Below are positions 9,570 to 19,437 of a stretch of DNA of 64,000 bases, piece by piece; positions within the stretch are counted from its first letter, which is position 1, and the number at the start of each line of letters is the position of its first letter. Made by a program: the position numbers and the translations under genes. The DNA lies in NCBI RefSeq assembly GCF_005281835.1, contig NZ_RZIS01000002.1, positions 248,001 to 312,000 of the forward strand, in the 5' to 3' direction. The notes under the pieces were generated by a model. The model was not told the DNA's origin, made no database searches, and saw only the letters and a list, made by a program, of their open reading frames with translations. The DNA comes from Vibrio profundi. GTDB taxonomy: Bacteria > Pseudomonadota > Gammaproteobacteria > Enterobacterales > Vibrionaceae.

Positions 9570-11252
9570 ATGAGAATAATGGTTGTCGATGATCATGCGA
9601 CCAATCGAGAGTTATGCCGCATCATGCTTAGTGGGTTGTTTTCACAGTTTGATGCTTATGAAAATGGCGAGGTGGTGGTCGCGTCTATGCAAGAAATGGA
9701 CGAACTACCCGACATCATTATTCTTGATGTAATGATGCCAGTGAAAGATGGGTTTGCGACTGCAAAAGACATTCGTGAAGCCTTTCCAGAGCATCATATT
9801 CCAATTTTATTTTTGAGCGTTCTTAACGACCAAGAGTCCTACCAAAAATGTTTGAGCTACGGCGACGACTACATACCAAAGCCCATTGATAAATCGGTAC
9901 TGGTCGCTAAAGTTCAAGCGCATTATCGCATTGCCCGTATGCACAGTGAAATGAAACAGCAGCGTGATGAACTGAGTCATTTTCATGAGCAGGTAAAATA
10001 TGACTACACCATCGCTGAATCTATTTTCACCAACTTAATGGATGAAATGGGCTCTCAGCTGACCAATATCCAAGGGGTTAATTACATTTCAACGCCTTCG
10101 ACAGTCTTCAACGGGGATTTAATTGTCGTCGCCAAAAGGCCTCATGGCGGTGTCTACATTATGATTGCCGATGCAACAGGCCACGGTTTGCCCGCTGCTA
10201 TTTCGGCCATTCCTGCTTCTCGCGCATTCTTTTCTATGGCAGCTAAAGGCTTGTCGCTAGGAGAAATTGTCACTGAAGTGAACGATTCACTGGTGCGCTT
10301 TCTACCTATGGGGATGATGCTCGCGGCGAGCGTATTTGAAGTTAAAAATAACGGTTTAGATGTGAGCTGGTGGGGCGGCGGATTGCCTGACAGTTATGTT
10401 TTGGATGCCGACCGCACCATTCAGCGTAGGTTGATTTCAAGCCATATGCCGCTCGGCGTTCTGGGTAGAGACGAGTTTGAGGTGAACTTGGTTAACCTCA
10501 AGCTTGAAGAAGGCCAGCAAATCGTCAGCTACACAGATGGCGTAACAGAAGCGGAAAATAACGCAGGTGAGCAATTTGGTCAAATGCGCTTAGAGCAAGC
10601 GTTAGTGAAACCGGGCCCCATCATCGAAACCCTTTACGAAGAAGTGAAACAGTTCTCTACCCAGCGCGAAAGCGACGATGTTTCGATTCTTTTAATGGAT
10701 TTTCCAATCCAAAGCCATGATGAAGTGAGTACCATGAGCGACACCGACTTTGTAAGTCAGGTGCCTTCAAAATCTTCTTTGTTCTTCCCTAAGCCAGTAC
10801 TGAGCACGGTGACTGTAATGGCGGAAGTTCGCCAACATTTAACCGGGGTAATATCCGGTGGTGCAGATTTAGATCTGGTGTGTTCGGTATTGTCTGAACT
10901 TTTTGCCAATGCCATCGAGCATGGTTTGCTGCTGCTGGATTCTAAATTGAAAGATGACCCAGATGGTTTCTATACATTCTATCAATTGAGAGAAGAACGT
11001 TTACAAGCGCTTGATGAAAACGCTTGGGTGAAGCTCGATCTTGAGTTTAAACCTGCAGAAAAGCAGCTGGTCATGCAGTTGGAACATAATGGTGAAGGGT
11101 TTGATGTTAACAAACACCGAAACAATGACGATCTGAAAACACATGGTCGAGGCATCGTTTTGGTCTCTGAATTGTGCCAATCGCTCTCTTACTTTAATGA
11201 AGGGCGAGGGGTGACCGCGGTGTATGGCCTAAATTCGATGAATTCTGCTTAG
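9570..11252 (+). CDS. Receiver - PP2C phosphatase - HATPase regulator (RsbU/RsbW-like fusion)
   Basis: A 560-residue protein with three domains: a receiver (about 1-120; phosphoacceptor in IIILDVMMPVKDG), a coiled linker and PP2C-type SpoIIE phosphatase (about 165-390; GDLIVV, IADATGHGLPAA, SYTDGVTEAEN, SDDVSILLMD), and a C-terminal HATPase_c domain (about 420-558; N box ELFANAIEHG, G box HGRGIVLVSEL). It therefore carries both a phosphatase and a putative serine kinase for the STAS protein at 9244. The receiver would let CheA or another kinase set the balance. No sigma factor or anti-sigma target is encoded nearby. Confidence 0.92.
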   Translation: MRIMVVDDHATNRELCRIMLSGLFSQFDAYENGEVVVASMQEMDELPDIIILDVMMPVKDGFATAKDIREAFPEHHIPILFLSVLNDQESYQKCLSYGDDYIPKPIDKSVLVAKVQAHYRIARMHSEMKQQRDELSHFHEQVKYDYTIAESIFTNLMDEMGSQLTNIQGVNYISTPSTVFNGDLIVVAKRPHGGVYIMIADATGHGLPAAISAIPASRAFFSMAAKGLSLGEIVTEVNDSLVRFLPMGMMLAASVFEVKNNGLDVSWWGGGLPDSYVLDADRTIQRRLISSHMPLGVLGRDEFEVNLVNLKLEEGQQIVSYTDGVTEAENNAGEQFGQMRLEQALVKPGPIIETLYEEVKQFSTQRESDDVSILLMDFPIQSHDEVSTMSDTDFVSQVPSKSSLFFPKPVLSTVTVMAEVRQHLTGVISGGADLDLVCSVLSELFANAIEHGLLLLDSKLKDDPDGFYTFYQLREERLQALDENAWVKLDLEFKPAEKQLVMQLEHNGEGFDVNKHRNNDDLKTHGRGIVLVSELCQSLSYFNEGRGVTAVYGLNSMNSA

Positions 11253-11413
11253 ATTTTTTCGGTCTATAATTAGATTAATTCTTAATAATGAGATTCTGTT
11301 GCAAGAAAAAACTTAAGTGATGTGAGCCTGATTATTGAATCGGCAGCATTCTCTAAAAATTAGATATTTTATAGACTGGATTCTGAATTTCGTTTTCGGG
11401 AAGTTGTGGCTGT

Positions 11414-13084
11414 ATGTGGGATAACATTATTGCACTGTCGGATGATAAACAGCAGGTTGTGGCTAAACTGCAATCTGGCATCATTGTGGATTCTAGTTTT
11501 GACCAAGTTGGACTACCCGAAGCGTTAGCGAACATTGAAGCCGATGGTTACTTCTTTGATGACGAAGAAGCTCTGCGATTTGTTACCTTAGCTAAAGAAG
11601 GCAAAGGGGAAGCATATGAAGGCGTGGTACTTGCCGAGGTGCGAAATGCGACTGCCGAGGTTGAAGTCTCTACCGATGAAATGCTTGCCAGCATTAAAGT
11701 GACTGGTGCGTATAATGGGCGTGGGTTGCGCGGAAACGAAATCGTTCATTGCTTAGCACAGGCTCATATCAGTAAAGGCATCAATAAGCTGGCGTTGAAA
11801 AAAGTCATGGTGATGAGCAATCAGCTCAAAGGCGGTGAAACATTCACTCAGCCAGTCGCCAAAGGACTTCCTCCCGTCAAAGGCAAAGATGCTCAGTTTA
11901 TCCCTTTGGTTAAAGACGTCACCAAACAGGTACTAAAGCCACAAGGTGATGAATCTGAAAAGATTGATATGCGAAACCTAGGTGAGACGATTACTGTGGA
12001 TGAAAATGCCGAAGTGATGCGTCGAGTTCCCGCAACAAAAGGTAAACCTGGTTTTACCGTTCAAGGCCGCATTATCCCACCATTGCCGGGCAAAGACAGT
12101 TTATTGAAGCCGGGCAAAGGCACACATATTTCTCCAACCGATCCAAACCTCTTACTTGCTACCAGTTCAGGTATGCCGCTTATTAAAGAAAAATCCATCG
12201 AAGTTGATCATGCCCTCTGCTTGAATAAAGTTGGGGTAGGTACAGGCCACGTGAAGTTTAAAGGCAACGTATTAATTGCTGGCGATATCGAGCCGGGTAT
12301 GGTGGTAAAAGCTTCAGGTACGATCACGGTTGGTGGTTTTATTGAATCGGCAGAAGTGCAGGCTCAAGGGGACATCAAAGTAGGTAAAGGGATCATTGGC
12401 CACACCGTCAGCGAAGGGGAGCCTAAAAGCTGTAAGGTGATGACTAAGGGCGATATTACCGCAAGCTACGCTCAATTTTCTGAACTACAAGCTGGGCAAG
12501 ACATTCGTTTGAGCGTGCATAGCATGAACAATGAGCTACGCTGCGGTCATGATTTAGTGGTAATGGATGCACCGAAAAAACACGGCACGTTGAGCGGCGG
12601 CGAGAGCAAAGTCGGCGGAAAAGTCACGTGTGTATTCCTTGGTGTAGAAGGGGATACCGCAACCAAGGTGCATGCGTTTGCGCGTTACGATACCTATAAG
12701 CAGAAAATCGCGGAGCTGAAAGAAAGCTATAAACAAGCTCAAGAAGCGACGATGGAAGTGATTCGTAAAGAGCTTGAGTTTAAAAAGAAACCGAAAGCGG
12801 AACGTAGCGAAGAAGAGCAGCATTTGATTGAGAATATGAAAGCGCAGAACAACCATGCGTTGGAGTCGGGTAAGTCTCAATTAGAAGTATTAGAGCTTGA
12901 GTTTGAGGATGGCCTAGCGACCAACACCATTGAAGCGACCGAGCGAGTATTCACGCGTGTATCGGTGCAATTTGGAGAAGAGGTGGTCACCACCAAGCGA
13001 ACGCATGGAGCGAGCGTGTTCTCATTCAACCAATACAAAATTGAGTGTACGTCTAAAATGGAAAGTGAAGATGTGATGCCATAG
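11414..13084 (+). CDS. FapA/DUF342-family protein
   Basis: A 556-residue cytoplasmic protein of the FapA (DUF342) family: an N-terminal region to about residue 230, a glycine-rich beta-helical core (about 230-430; for example KVGVGTGHVKFKGN, VGGFIESAEVQAQGDIKVGKGI) and a charged coiled coil (about 430-500). FapA of V. vulnificus is reported to link the sugar PTS protein EIIA-Glc to polar flagellation; the family is otherwise poorly characterised. The start ATG follows GGGAAG. The gene lies 161 bases after the chemosensory operon, so it may have its own promoter. Confidence 0.85.
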   Translation: MWDNIIALSDDKQQVVAKLQSGIIVDSSFDQVGLPEALANIEADGYFFDDEEALRFVTLAKEGKGEAYEGVVLAEVRNATAEVEVSTDEMLASIKVTGAYNGRGLRGNEIVHCLAQAHISKGINKLALKKVMVMSNQLKGGETFTQPVAKGLPPVKGKDAQFIPLVKDVTKQVLKPQGDESEKIDMRNLGETITVDENAEVMRRVPATKGKPGFTVQGRIIPPLPGKDSLLKPGKGTHISPTDPNLLLATSSGMPLIKEKSIEVDHALCLNKVGVGTGHVKFKGNVLIAGDIEPGMVVKASGTITVGGFIESAEVQAQGDIKVGKGIIGHTVSEGEPKSCKVMTKGDITASYAQFSELQAGQDIRLSVHSMNNELRCGHDLVVMDAPKKHGTLSGGESKVGGKVTCVFLGVEGDTATKVHAFARYDTYKQKIAELKESYKQAQEATMEVIRKELEFKKKPKAERSEEEQHLIENMKAQNNHALESGKSQLEVLELEFEDGLATNTIEATERVFTRVSVQFGEEVVTTKRTHGASVFSFNQYKIECTSKMESEDVMP

Positions 13085-13101
13085 TCGGATGTATCAGATA
13101 G

Positions 13102-13130
13102 AAAAAGGGAGCTCAGTGAGCTCCTTTTTT
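13102..13130. terminator. Bidirectional Rho-independent terminator
   Basis: The stem GGAGCTC / GAGCTCC with an AGT loop (13108-13124) is followed by six T on the plus strand and preceded by five A. It can therefore end both the FapA-like gene (plus) and lapB (minus), which converge here. Confidence 0.9.
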
Positions 13131-13162
13131 GATTGCGTGACTTTGATATATTGGGTTGATGT

Positions 13163-15277
13163 TTAGCTGACCGCTTTGACTTTGCCTTTCTTCAAATCCG
13201 AAAGAACCTGCATTTTCGGACCATCAGCAATAATGCTGCCTTTTTCCATCACAATCACACGATCTACCACATCAAGCATGGATGTTTTATGAGTGATAAG
13301 AATCAGAGTTTCGCTTGGGACTAATTGCCCCAATTGCTGCTTAATGTGCATCTCTGAGCGGTTATCCATCGCACTGGTTGGTTCATCCATTAGCAAGACT
13401 GGCGGACGACCTAGGAAGGCCCTAGCAATCGCTACAGACTGACGTTGACCACCTGAAAGCTGCCCACCGCCTTCACCCACTTGGCGTTCCAAACCAGCCG
13501 GGTCTTGTTGAGTAAATACGGTTACCCCGGCGCGGTTAGCGGCATCCATGACATCTCGGTCGTCGACTAAAGGACGGCCTAATGTAATGTTGTCGCGAAT
13601 CGAGCCGTAAAACAGATTACTGTCTTGCGGAACGCAGCCAATGTTGCGTCGTATATCCACATGGTGGAGTTGTTCGATGTCCGTGCCATCTATACGCACA
13701 TGGCCTTCTGTAGGCTTGTACAGGCCCATAATCAAGCGTTCTAGGGTGGTTTTACCTGAGCCTATACGGCCGATGATTGCGACTTTCTCGCCGGGGTTGA
13801 TCGTAAGGCTCAAGTTACGAATAGAAGCGATCGGTGAATCTGGGTAATGGAAGGTGACTTTGTCTAACTCTATACGACCTTGCACAATAGGACGGTGGAT
13901 ATAGCGTTTACCTTCTTCTTGTTCGTCTGGCATTGCCATCACTTGTTCCATGATGGTCATTGATGACTTCGCTTGGTTGTAACGAGTAGAAAGCAGCGAC
14001 AGCTGAACCAGTGGGCCAATAGCGCGGCCACTCAGCATGGTCGCAGCGATCAAGCCACCCATAGTTAATTCACCTTCTGCGATTAAGTACACCCCAAAGA
14101 TGATCATACCGACGTTACAGCTTTGTTGAACGAAGCCAGCAGCGTTTTGAATGCTGTCTGTGATGCGGCGGCTTTTAATGTTCCAGTTCGCCATGTGAGC
14201 AACCGCTTCTTCCCAGCGATATTGGAATTGGCTTTGAGCGCTGAACAGCTTAACCGTTTCAAGGCCGGCGATACTTTCGATCAAGTTAGCGTATTTTTGA
14301 GACGCGAGGCGAGAGCCTTCTTCAATCGTTTGTCTTAATGGCCCTTGAATCAGGATTGCGTGAATGATGAGTAGCACGACCCCTACAATCGGCACTAAGA
14401 CTAAGTTACCAGCCATCAGCCAAATTAAGCCAAGGAATAAGATGGCGAATGGTAGGTCTATCAGTGAGCCTATAGTGGCGGACGTAAAGAATTCGCGAAT
14501 CGATTCAAATTCTTGCAAGTGACGAGCAAAAGCGCCCACAGAAGGAGGCTTCGACTCCATGCGAATTCCCAGTACTTTACTGAAAATCTTTGAAGAAATG
14601 AGGATGTCAGATTTTTTGCCTGCAACATCAATGAAGTAGCTGCGCATCAACTTGAGCAGGAAGTCGAAAAGGAAGACTACAAAGATACCACTCGCGAGAA
14701 CCCATAAGGTTTCAAACGCGAGGTTAGGGACCACTTTGTCGTACACCAAACGCGTAAACATCGGCGCAGCAACAGCAAACATGTTGATCAGAATGGAAGC
14801 TATCAATACATCGCGGTAGATGTTCTTAGACTCCCAGATCGTACTCCAAAACCAGTGACCTTCACGTGTTTTAAGTACCTGAGGAGAGCGCTCATCGTAG
14901 CGGAACTGCTTTTTAACTAAGAAGTAACGGCCGATGTATTGTTCTTTTAGTTCACTAAGCGGGAGTAAAATTGGCACCATACCGCTTTCTGCGGTAATGA
15001 CTTCGGCTTCTTGTTTCTCTAAGTTAATACTGTTGAGCACACACGAGCCGCCATTTTTAAGCAGTAAAATGGCCGGTAAGATCAGGTGTGGAATATTATC
15101 TAATGTAGAACGGTTTTCTTTGGCGACAAGCCCCGCACGTTCTGCGGCACGCGGAAAAAGAAATGGGGTCAGTTTCCCATCGGAAAGCGGTAATCCGTTG
15201 ACCAAAGCCTCAGGCGAATTCGCCAACCCGTAATAGCGGCTGACGTAAATTAGCGAGTTGAGTAGCGCATCTTGCAT
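13163..15277 (-). CDS. lapB: LapB-like type I secretion ATPase/permease
   Basis: A 704-residue ABC exporter of the type I secretion class. The N-terminal 125 residues form a C39-peptidase-like domain without the catalytic cysteine, typical of exporters of giant RTX adhesins. The membrane domain covers about 155-430. The nucleotide-binding domain (about 470-700) has Walker A GRIGSGKTT, signature LSGGQRQSVA and Walker B LLMDEPTSAMD. It lies 15 bases downstream of lapD in the order lapC-lapG-lapD-lapB. The outer-membrane partner and the adhesin substrate are not in the window. Confidence 0.92.
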   Translation of the reverse strand: MQDALLNSLIYVSRYYGLANSPEALVNGLPLSDGKLTPFLFPRAAERAGLVAKENRSTLDNIPHLILPAILLLKNGGSCVLNSINLEKQEAEVITAESGMVPILLPLSELKEQYIGRYFLVKKQFRYDERSPQVLKTREGHWFWSTIWESKNIYRDVLIASILINMFAVAAPMFTRLVYDKVVPNLAFETLWVLASGIFVVFLFDFLLKLMRSYFIDVAGKKSDILISSKIFSKVLGIRMESKPPSVGAFARHLQEFESIREFFTSATIGSLIDLPFAILFLGLIWLMAGNLVLVPIVGVVLLIIHAILIQGPLRQTIEEGSRLASQKYANLIESIAGLETVKLFSAQSQFQYRWEEAVAHMANWNIKSRRITDSIQNAAGFVQQSCNVGMIIFGVYLIAEGELTMGGLIAATMLSGRAIGPLVQLSLLSTRYNQAKSSMTIMEQVMAMPDEQEEGKRYIHRPIVQGRIELDKVTFHYPDSPIASIRNLSLTINPGEKVAIIGRIGSGKTTLERLIMGLYKPTEGHVRIDGTDIEQLHHVDIRRNIGCVPQDSNLFYGSIRDNITLGRPLVDDRDVMDAANRAGVTVFTQQDPAGLERQVGEGGGQLSGGQRQSVAIARAFLGRPPVLLMDEPTSAMDNRSEMHIKQQLGQLVPSETLILITHKTSMLDVVDRVIVMEKGSIIADGPKMQVLSDLKKGKVKAVS

Positions 15278-15292
15278 TTAATGACCTTACAA

Positions 15293-17203
15293 CTATTTAT
15301 CTACGATGAAGCCTTGGAATACTTCAACAAAGTGATCAGACAAGAAATCCAGCTGAGTTTGGGTTTCGATTCGCGAAGCGATGGTAGTGATACCTAAGTT
15401 ATGAGCGGTTCGCGAAATGGAAGTCAGAGTAAATTTCTGCTTTTCGTCATCCAAGTTATGGGTGAATAAGTAATCCAGTTTCACGTAACTTGGTCTAAAT
15501 TCGTTGATGTACTCCAACGATTGGAAATTACGACCGTAATTATCGACACCGAATACCGCATTAGCATTACGAATCGTATTACAGAGTAGTGCTGTGTAAT
15601 GTGGCTCGTGAACAAAACAGTTTTCTGGGATTTCGAAGTGTAGCTTGTCGGCGATGTTTTGGTTGTTTTCCAAAATCTTACCAACCCAACGGATGAAACT
15701 AGGCTGAGCGATACTGCTCGGAGACAAGTTAATTGCTGCAGGGTGTGTTAGTTCACCGGAGTTCAGTTTCTCCACCACTTGTTCGATAACGTATTCATCC
15801 AGTATGTGGCTGGCTTCTAGTTGCTCTAGGGCAAATAGATATTGGTTGGCACTGTAGCGAACGCCATCTTTTTCAATTGCAGAGAACACTTCTTGGTGGA
15901 ACGTTTTACCAAATCGGTTGTTTGCGGCTTGGAATCGGAAAGTAAGCAGCTCATCGTGAATTGCTTCTTCAACCAATGTTTTCCATTGCTGTTTACCAAG
16001 AATATTTTGCTGCTCGTCACCAGAAATATAACCGTATTTAAGCTCAGGGTTGGCTTTAGCTAAAGATAGAGCGTTATCCACCAGTGACATGATTTCGGTA
16101 CTGGTCTTAGTTTGGCTACTGAAGGTGACACCTAGGGAAATATCTGCGTCAGCAGTACCCGTAGGGTCTGAATGCAGCCCTTGAATACAGCTAACAATGC
16201 TATCGGCGATGAGCCTTAGTTCACTTTCCTGAATATTTGGCAGAATGAAACCAAATTCATCTTTGGAAATACGTGCGATGGTCACGCCTTGTGTGGTGAT
16301 TGAAGTTTTGAGCATATCAGCAAGCTGAGCCACTAATTCATCACCTTCTTGGTAACCTTTCTCTTCATATTCGTCAGCGACAAATTGAGCTTGCAGTACT
16401 GCAAGTCCGCCTAGACTCGATTCTGTTAACCATTGGTTTAGCTGGCTCATGTAAAACGCACGGTTACCCAAATGAGAGACAGGGTCGATATAAGCGCGTT
16501 CACGTAGTTTTTGGGCTTCTTTGGCTTGGTTTTTAAATGATAGCTCTACTTGAGAAGACATACGGTTAATGCCGTCTACCACCAATCTTAAATCTTTGGT
16601 TTGTGGTTTCTCTAGTGGTTCACCAAATTGGTTTTTAGCAATTTGGTCCATTTTATTGATGATAAGAGTAAGTGGGTTCAGTGCTCGTTTTAGGATTAAC
16701 GAAATCGCTGCCATACCAATGACAAATATGGCACCGAAAGCCGTTAATAGATTGAGGAAAGACTGCCACAATTGCTCGTAAGCAGAACCTGGGTGGCTGA
16801 CAATTTCCACTTCGGCTAACTGCATCCAACCACTGGTTACGACGCGTCGGTCATGAATCTTTTGGAACAGGTTCATATCGGTAAACCATTTCGGTACACC
16901 GTTAGGCTTGATTGGATATGAACGCAGAATTTCATTACCAGTGTCTAAGAAGATCAGTCGAACCACCGAATAAGAACTGCCATCAAATAGAGCATTGATT
17001 ACCGACTCAACCGCGACAGGGTCTTTGTTTTCAAGGTAAGGGGCGAGAGCCAAACCTACGGTATTGATGGTGTTATTCACTTCTGAGCGTTGTTGTTGCT
17101 CTAGGTGATTTCGGGTGGTGTTGAACTCTATCATGAAGACGGATGCCATCAGCAAGATAAAGACCGCTACCATTCCTACCACGAGTTGTTTATATAAAGT
17201 CAT
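15293..17203 (-). CDS. lapD: LapD-like inner-membrane c-di-GMP receptor
   Basis: A 636-residue membrane protein: transmembrane helix at about 8-28, periplasmic LapD/MoxY domain (about 30-148), second helix (about 150-170), HAMP, then degenerate GGDEF and EAL domains. The GGDEF motif reads SKDEF, and the EAL catalytic motifs are lost (EVF for EAL, GVDNYG for the DDFGTG-type motif, ASRIET for AEGVET). It should thus bind rather than make or cleave c-di-GMP. In the Lap system, c-di-GMP-loaded LapD sequesters the protease LapG and keeps the adhesin on the surface. It lies directly downstream of lapG (5-base gap). Confidence 0.92.
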   Translation of the reverse strand: MTLYKQLVVGMVAVFILLMASVFMIEFNTTRNHLEQQQRSEVNNTINTVGLALAPYLENKDPVAVESVINALFDGSSYSVVRLIFLDTGNEILRSYPIKPNGVPKWFTDMNLFQKIHDRRVVTSGWMQLAEVEIVSHPGSAYEQLWQSFLNLLTAFGAIFVIGMAAISLILKRALNPLTLIINKMDQIAKNQFGEPLEKPQTKDLRLVVDGINRMSSQVELSFKNQAKEAQKLRERAYIDPVSHLGNRAFYMSQLNQWLTESSLGGLAVLQAQFVADEYEEKGYQEGDELVAQLADMLKTSITTQGVTIARISKDEFGFILPNIQESELRLIADSIVSCIQGLHSDPTGTADADISLGVTFSSQTKTSTEIMSLVDNALSLAKANPELKYGYISGDEQQNILGKQQWKTLVEEAIHDELLTFRFQAANNRFGKTFHQEVFSAIEKDGVRYSANQYLFALEQLEASHILDEYVIEQVVEKLNSGELTHPAAINLSPSSIAQPSFIRWVGKILENNQNIADKLHFEIPENCFVHEPHYTALLCNTIRNANAVFGVDNYGRNFQSLEYINEFRPSYVKLDYLFTHNLDDEKQKFTLTSISRTAHNLGITTIASRIETQTQLDFLSDHFVEVFQGFIVDK

Positions 17204-17208
17204 TGTAC

Positions 17209-17877
17209 CTACTCATCGTAATTGATAATGGGTTTGTTTAATTTGAGGTTACGTTCTCTTGAACGGAGATCGTTCCATAAGCTGAGTCGAGAAGATTTAC
17301 CTGCGAGCTTGCCGCTTCCAGCTGAGGATTTCATTAGCCAAAGGTTTTTACCGTTAAAGCTGTAGATCGGCAGTAAATCTTTTCGTGTCGATGCTTTCTT
17401 TATTTGTGGGTTAATGTTGTCCAAGATTAAAGGCTCGGCACTTGGCGATGTATAGTATGCCAATACCATATGAAACTGGTTTAGCTCTAGAGCTTTTACG
17501 TATACAAGACGAAGTTTCTTATCTGGGACGCCTAATTCAAGTAATGAGAAGTACTTAGCGATTGTGAAATCTTCACAGTCACCGGCGTTACTGCCAAGGA
17601 ACTCTAATGGTGTGGCCCAGTAATCGTTTTTGCCCCATAAAACATCGTCGTTCACAAAATAAAGTTGGTTAAAGAAGCTGTTTACCGAAGTTAGCTTGTC
17701 TCTTTCGGAAAGCGTTTTGTACTCGTTGATGTTCTTACGCCAAGTTTTGACTCGTTTTCCCGCGCGTTCCCCATATGTCGCACTGACAGCATTCACCCAT
17801 TGTTGCTCTTTGGTATTGAGAGCAACAGATGTGGTGGATGCTAATAGTAATAAGAGTAGCGAGATGCGGTACTTCAT
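17209..17877 (-). CDS. lapG: LapG-like periplasmic cysteine protease
   Basis: A 222-residue exported protein with a signal peptide (first 19 residues, ending SVALN). It is a bacterial transglutaminase-like cysteine protease of the LapG family. The triad is visible: cysteine in NAGDCEDFTIAKY, histidine in LNQFHMVLAYY, aspartate in LILDNINP. LapG cuts the N-terminal retention module of large adhesins when c-di-GMP is low and LapD releases it. It lies between lapC and lapD in the minus-strand operon. Confidence 0.93.
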   Translation of the reverse strand: MKYRISLLLLLLASTTSVALNTKEQQWVNAVSATYGERAGKRVKTWRKNINEYKTLSERDKLTSVNSFFNQLYFVNDDVLWGKNDYWATPLEFLGSNAGDCEDFTIAKYFSLLELGVPDKKLRLVYVKALELNQFHMVLAYYTSPSAEPLILDNINPQIKKASTRKDLLPIYSFNGKNLWLMKSSAGSGKLAGKSSRLSLWNDLRSRERNLKLNKPIINYDE

Positions 17878-17929
17878 TACGTTAATAACTCATTTTTATA
17901 GAGTTAGCGTGAGTCATAAATGTCCCTAT

Positions 17930-19321
17930 CTATTCTTTTAGTGCGTTATTCTTAGCGCCTAATATTGGCTTCATAATGTATTCGAGCACGGTACGCTTGC
18001 CTGTGATGATATCGACGGAGGCTGTCATACCGGGAATGATGGGTAACTCTTCGTTTTGACCAAAGTTATGTTTGTCGGTACGAACACGCACAATGTAGAA
18101 GCTGTTGCCTTCTTCGTCTTGAGTGGTATCGGCACTGATGTGTTCGAGCACGCCTTCTAGCCCGCCATACTTAGTAAAATCATAAGCACTAAACTTTACG
18201 ATGGCTGCTAGGTTTGGCCTCAAGAATGCGATGTCTTGAGGAGCAATTTTGGCTTCCACTAACAGTGAATCTTCGGTAGGGACGATCTCTACGATGTCCA
18301 TGCCCGGCTGGATTACACCACCCACCGTATTAATACCTAGTGTCTTAACTGTGCCTGTCACTGGAGAGACCACAACGGTACGGTTTACTCTGTCTTCTAA
18401 GCCAACTGCGGATTCTGTTATCGCAGATAACTTGTCTTGTGCTTGGTTTAGCTTTTCTTGCTGCTCAGAACGGAAATTCAATGCTGCATCAATACGGCTT
18501 AGTTTGGCCTCTTTAATAGCAGACCGTAGTACAGGAATTTTTAGTTCACTGGAGTTCAATTCGCGGCGCGTATCATTCACTTGTCGCTGCAGTTTTAAAA
18601 GCTCAATGCGAGGTACCACTCCTTCTTCTGCAAGTGGGCGAGTGATTTCTAACTCTTTTCTTGCATATTGGTAGCTTTGACGAAGGTTCTCTACCCGAGA
18701 CAGAATTTCGATTAAGTCTTGTTCTTTTTGCTGAACTTGCTGGTCAAATACCGATAATTGGTTACGTAAGTTATTTAAATCTTGGCGGTATTCTGCTTTT
18801 TGACGTTGTACTAGCTTAGGTTGTAATTCGTAGAATTTAGGTGGGAATGCGAGCTTGTTGTAATCCAGCGACACGCTGCTTTTCCAGCTTTCGTTAGAGG
18901 TATCTTCATTAATAATAACGCTGGTAAGGGACGCAGAAAGCTGCAATACACTGGCAGTAAGGTTAGCCACTTGCTGTTCACGTTCACGGAAATCAGAGCG
19001 AAAGCGCGTGTCATCAATTAAGAGGAGCTGCTGGCCTTTTTGTACCTGCTGACCTTCTCGTACCAATATTTCTTTAACTAGGCCACCTTCTAAGTTCTGG
19101 ACGACTTGGATTTGAGAAGAGGGGATTACTTTGCCTTGGCCGACGGTGACTTTGTCGATTTGTGCCCACGCCGCCCAAAAAATGGCTGCGATGAAGAAGG
19201 TCACTATCACCCATAACATGATTCGTGCGCTAGTCGGAGTGTTCAAAAGCAACGCAGCGGTTTTATCGTCTACGTACTCTAATTCTGTGGTCGTTAACTT
19301 ATTGAGGCCTTTTTGGCTCAT
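17930..19321 (-). CDS. lapC: LapC-like type I secretion membrane fusion protein (HlyD family)
   Basis: A 463-residue HlyD-family adaptor. A short cytoplasmic N terminus is followed by one transmembrane helix (about residues 33-52), a lipoyl-like half (VTVGQGKVIPSSQIQVVQNL), a long coiled-coil hairpin (about 120-290) and the second lipoyl/beta-barrel part (VVSPVTGTVKTLG...GGVIQPGMDIVEIVP). The ATG at 19321 is chosen because AAGGA lies six bases upstream; a longer frame reaching 19384 lacks such a site. First gene of the lapC-lapG-lapD-lapB unit. Confidence 0.92.
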   Translation of the reverse strand: MSQKGLNKLTTTELEYVDDKTAALLLNTPTSARIMLWVIVTFFIAAIFWAAWAQIDKVTVGQGKVIPSSQIQVVQNLEGGLVKEILVREGQQVQKGQQLLLIDDTRFRSDFREREQQVANLTASVLQLSASLTSVIINEDTSNESWKSSVSLDYNKLAFPPKFYELQPKLVQRQKAEYRQDLNNLRNQLSVFDQQVQQKEQDLIEILSRVENLRQSYQYARKELEITRPLAEEGVVPRIELLKLQRQVNDTRRELNSSELKIPVLRSAIKEAKLSRIDAALNFRSEQQEKLNQAQDKLSAITESAVGLEDRVNRTVVVSPVTGTVKTLGINTVGGVIQPGMDIVEIVPTEDSLLVEAKIAPQDIAFLRPNLAAIVKFSAYDFTKYGGLEGVLEHISADTTQDEEGNSFYIVRVRTDKHNFGQNEELPIIPGMTASVDIITGKRTVLEYIMKPILGAKNNALKE

Positions 19322-19437
19322 TGAACATCCTTGTATGTATAACAGTGGCTTAAGCACCCTTGAGTGTATTCTTAGTTCCACCAAAAGTTAAGATTTTGTT
19401 TTATATGATTATCGCAGTTTATGCTTTATAAAAATGC

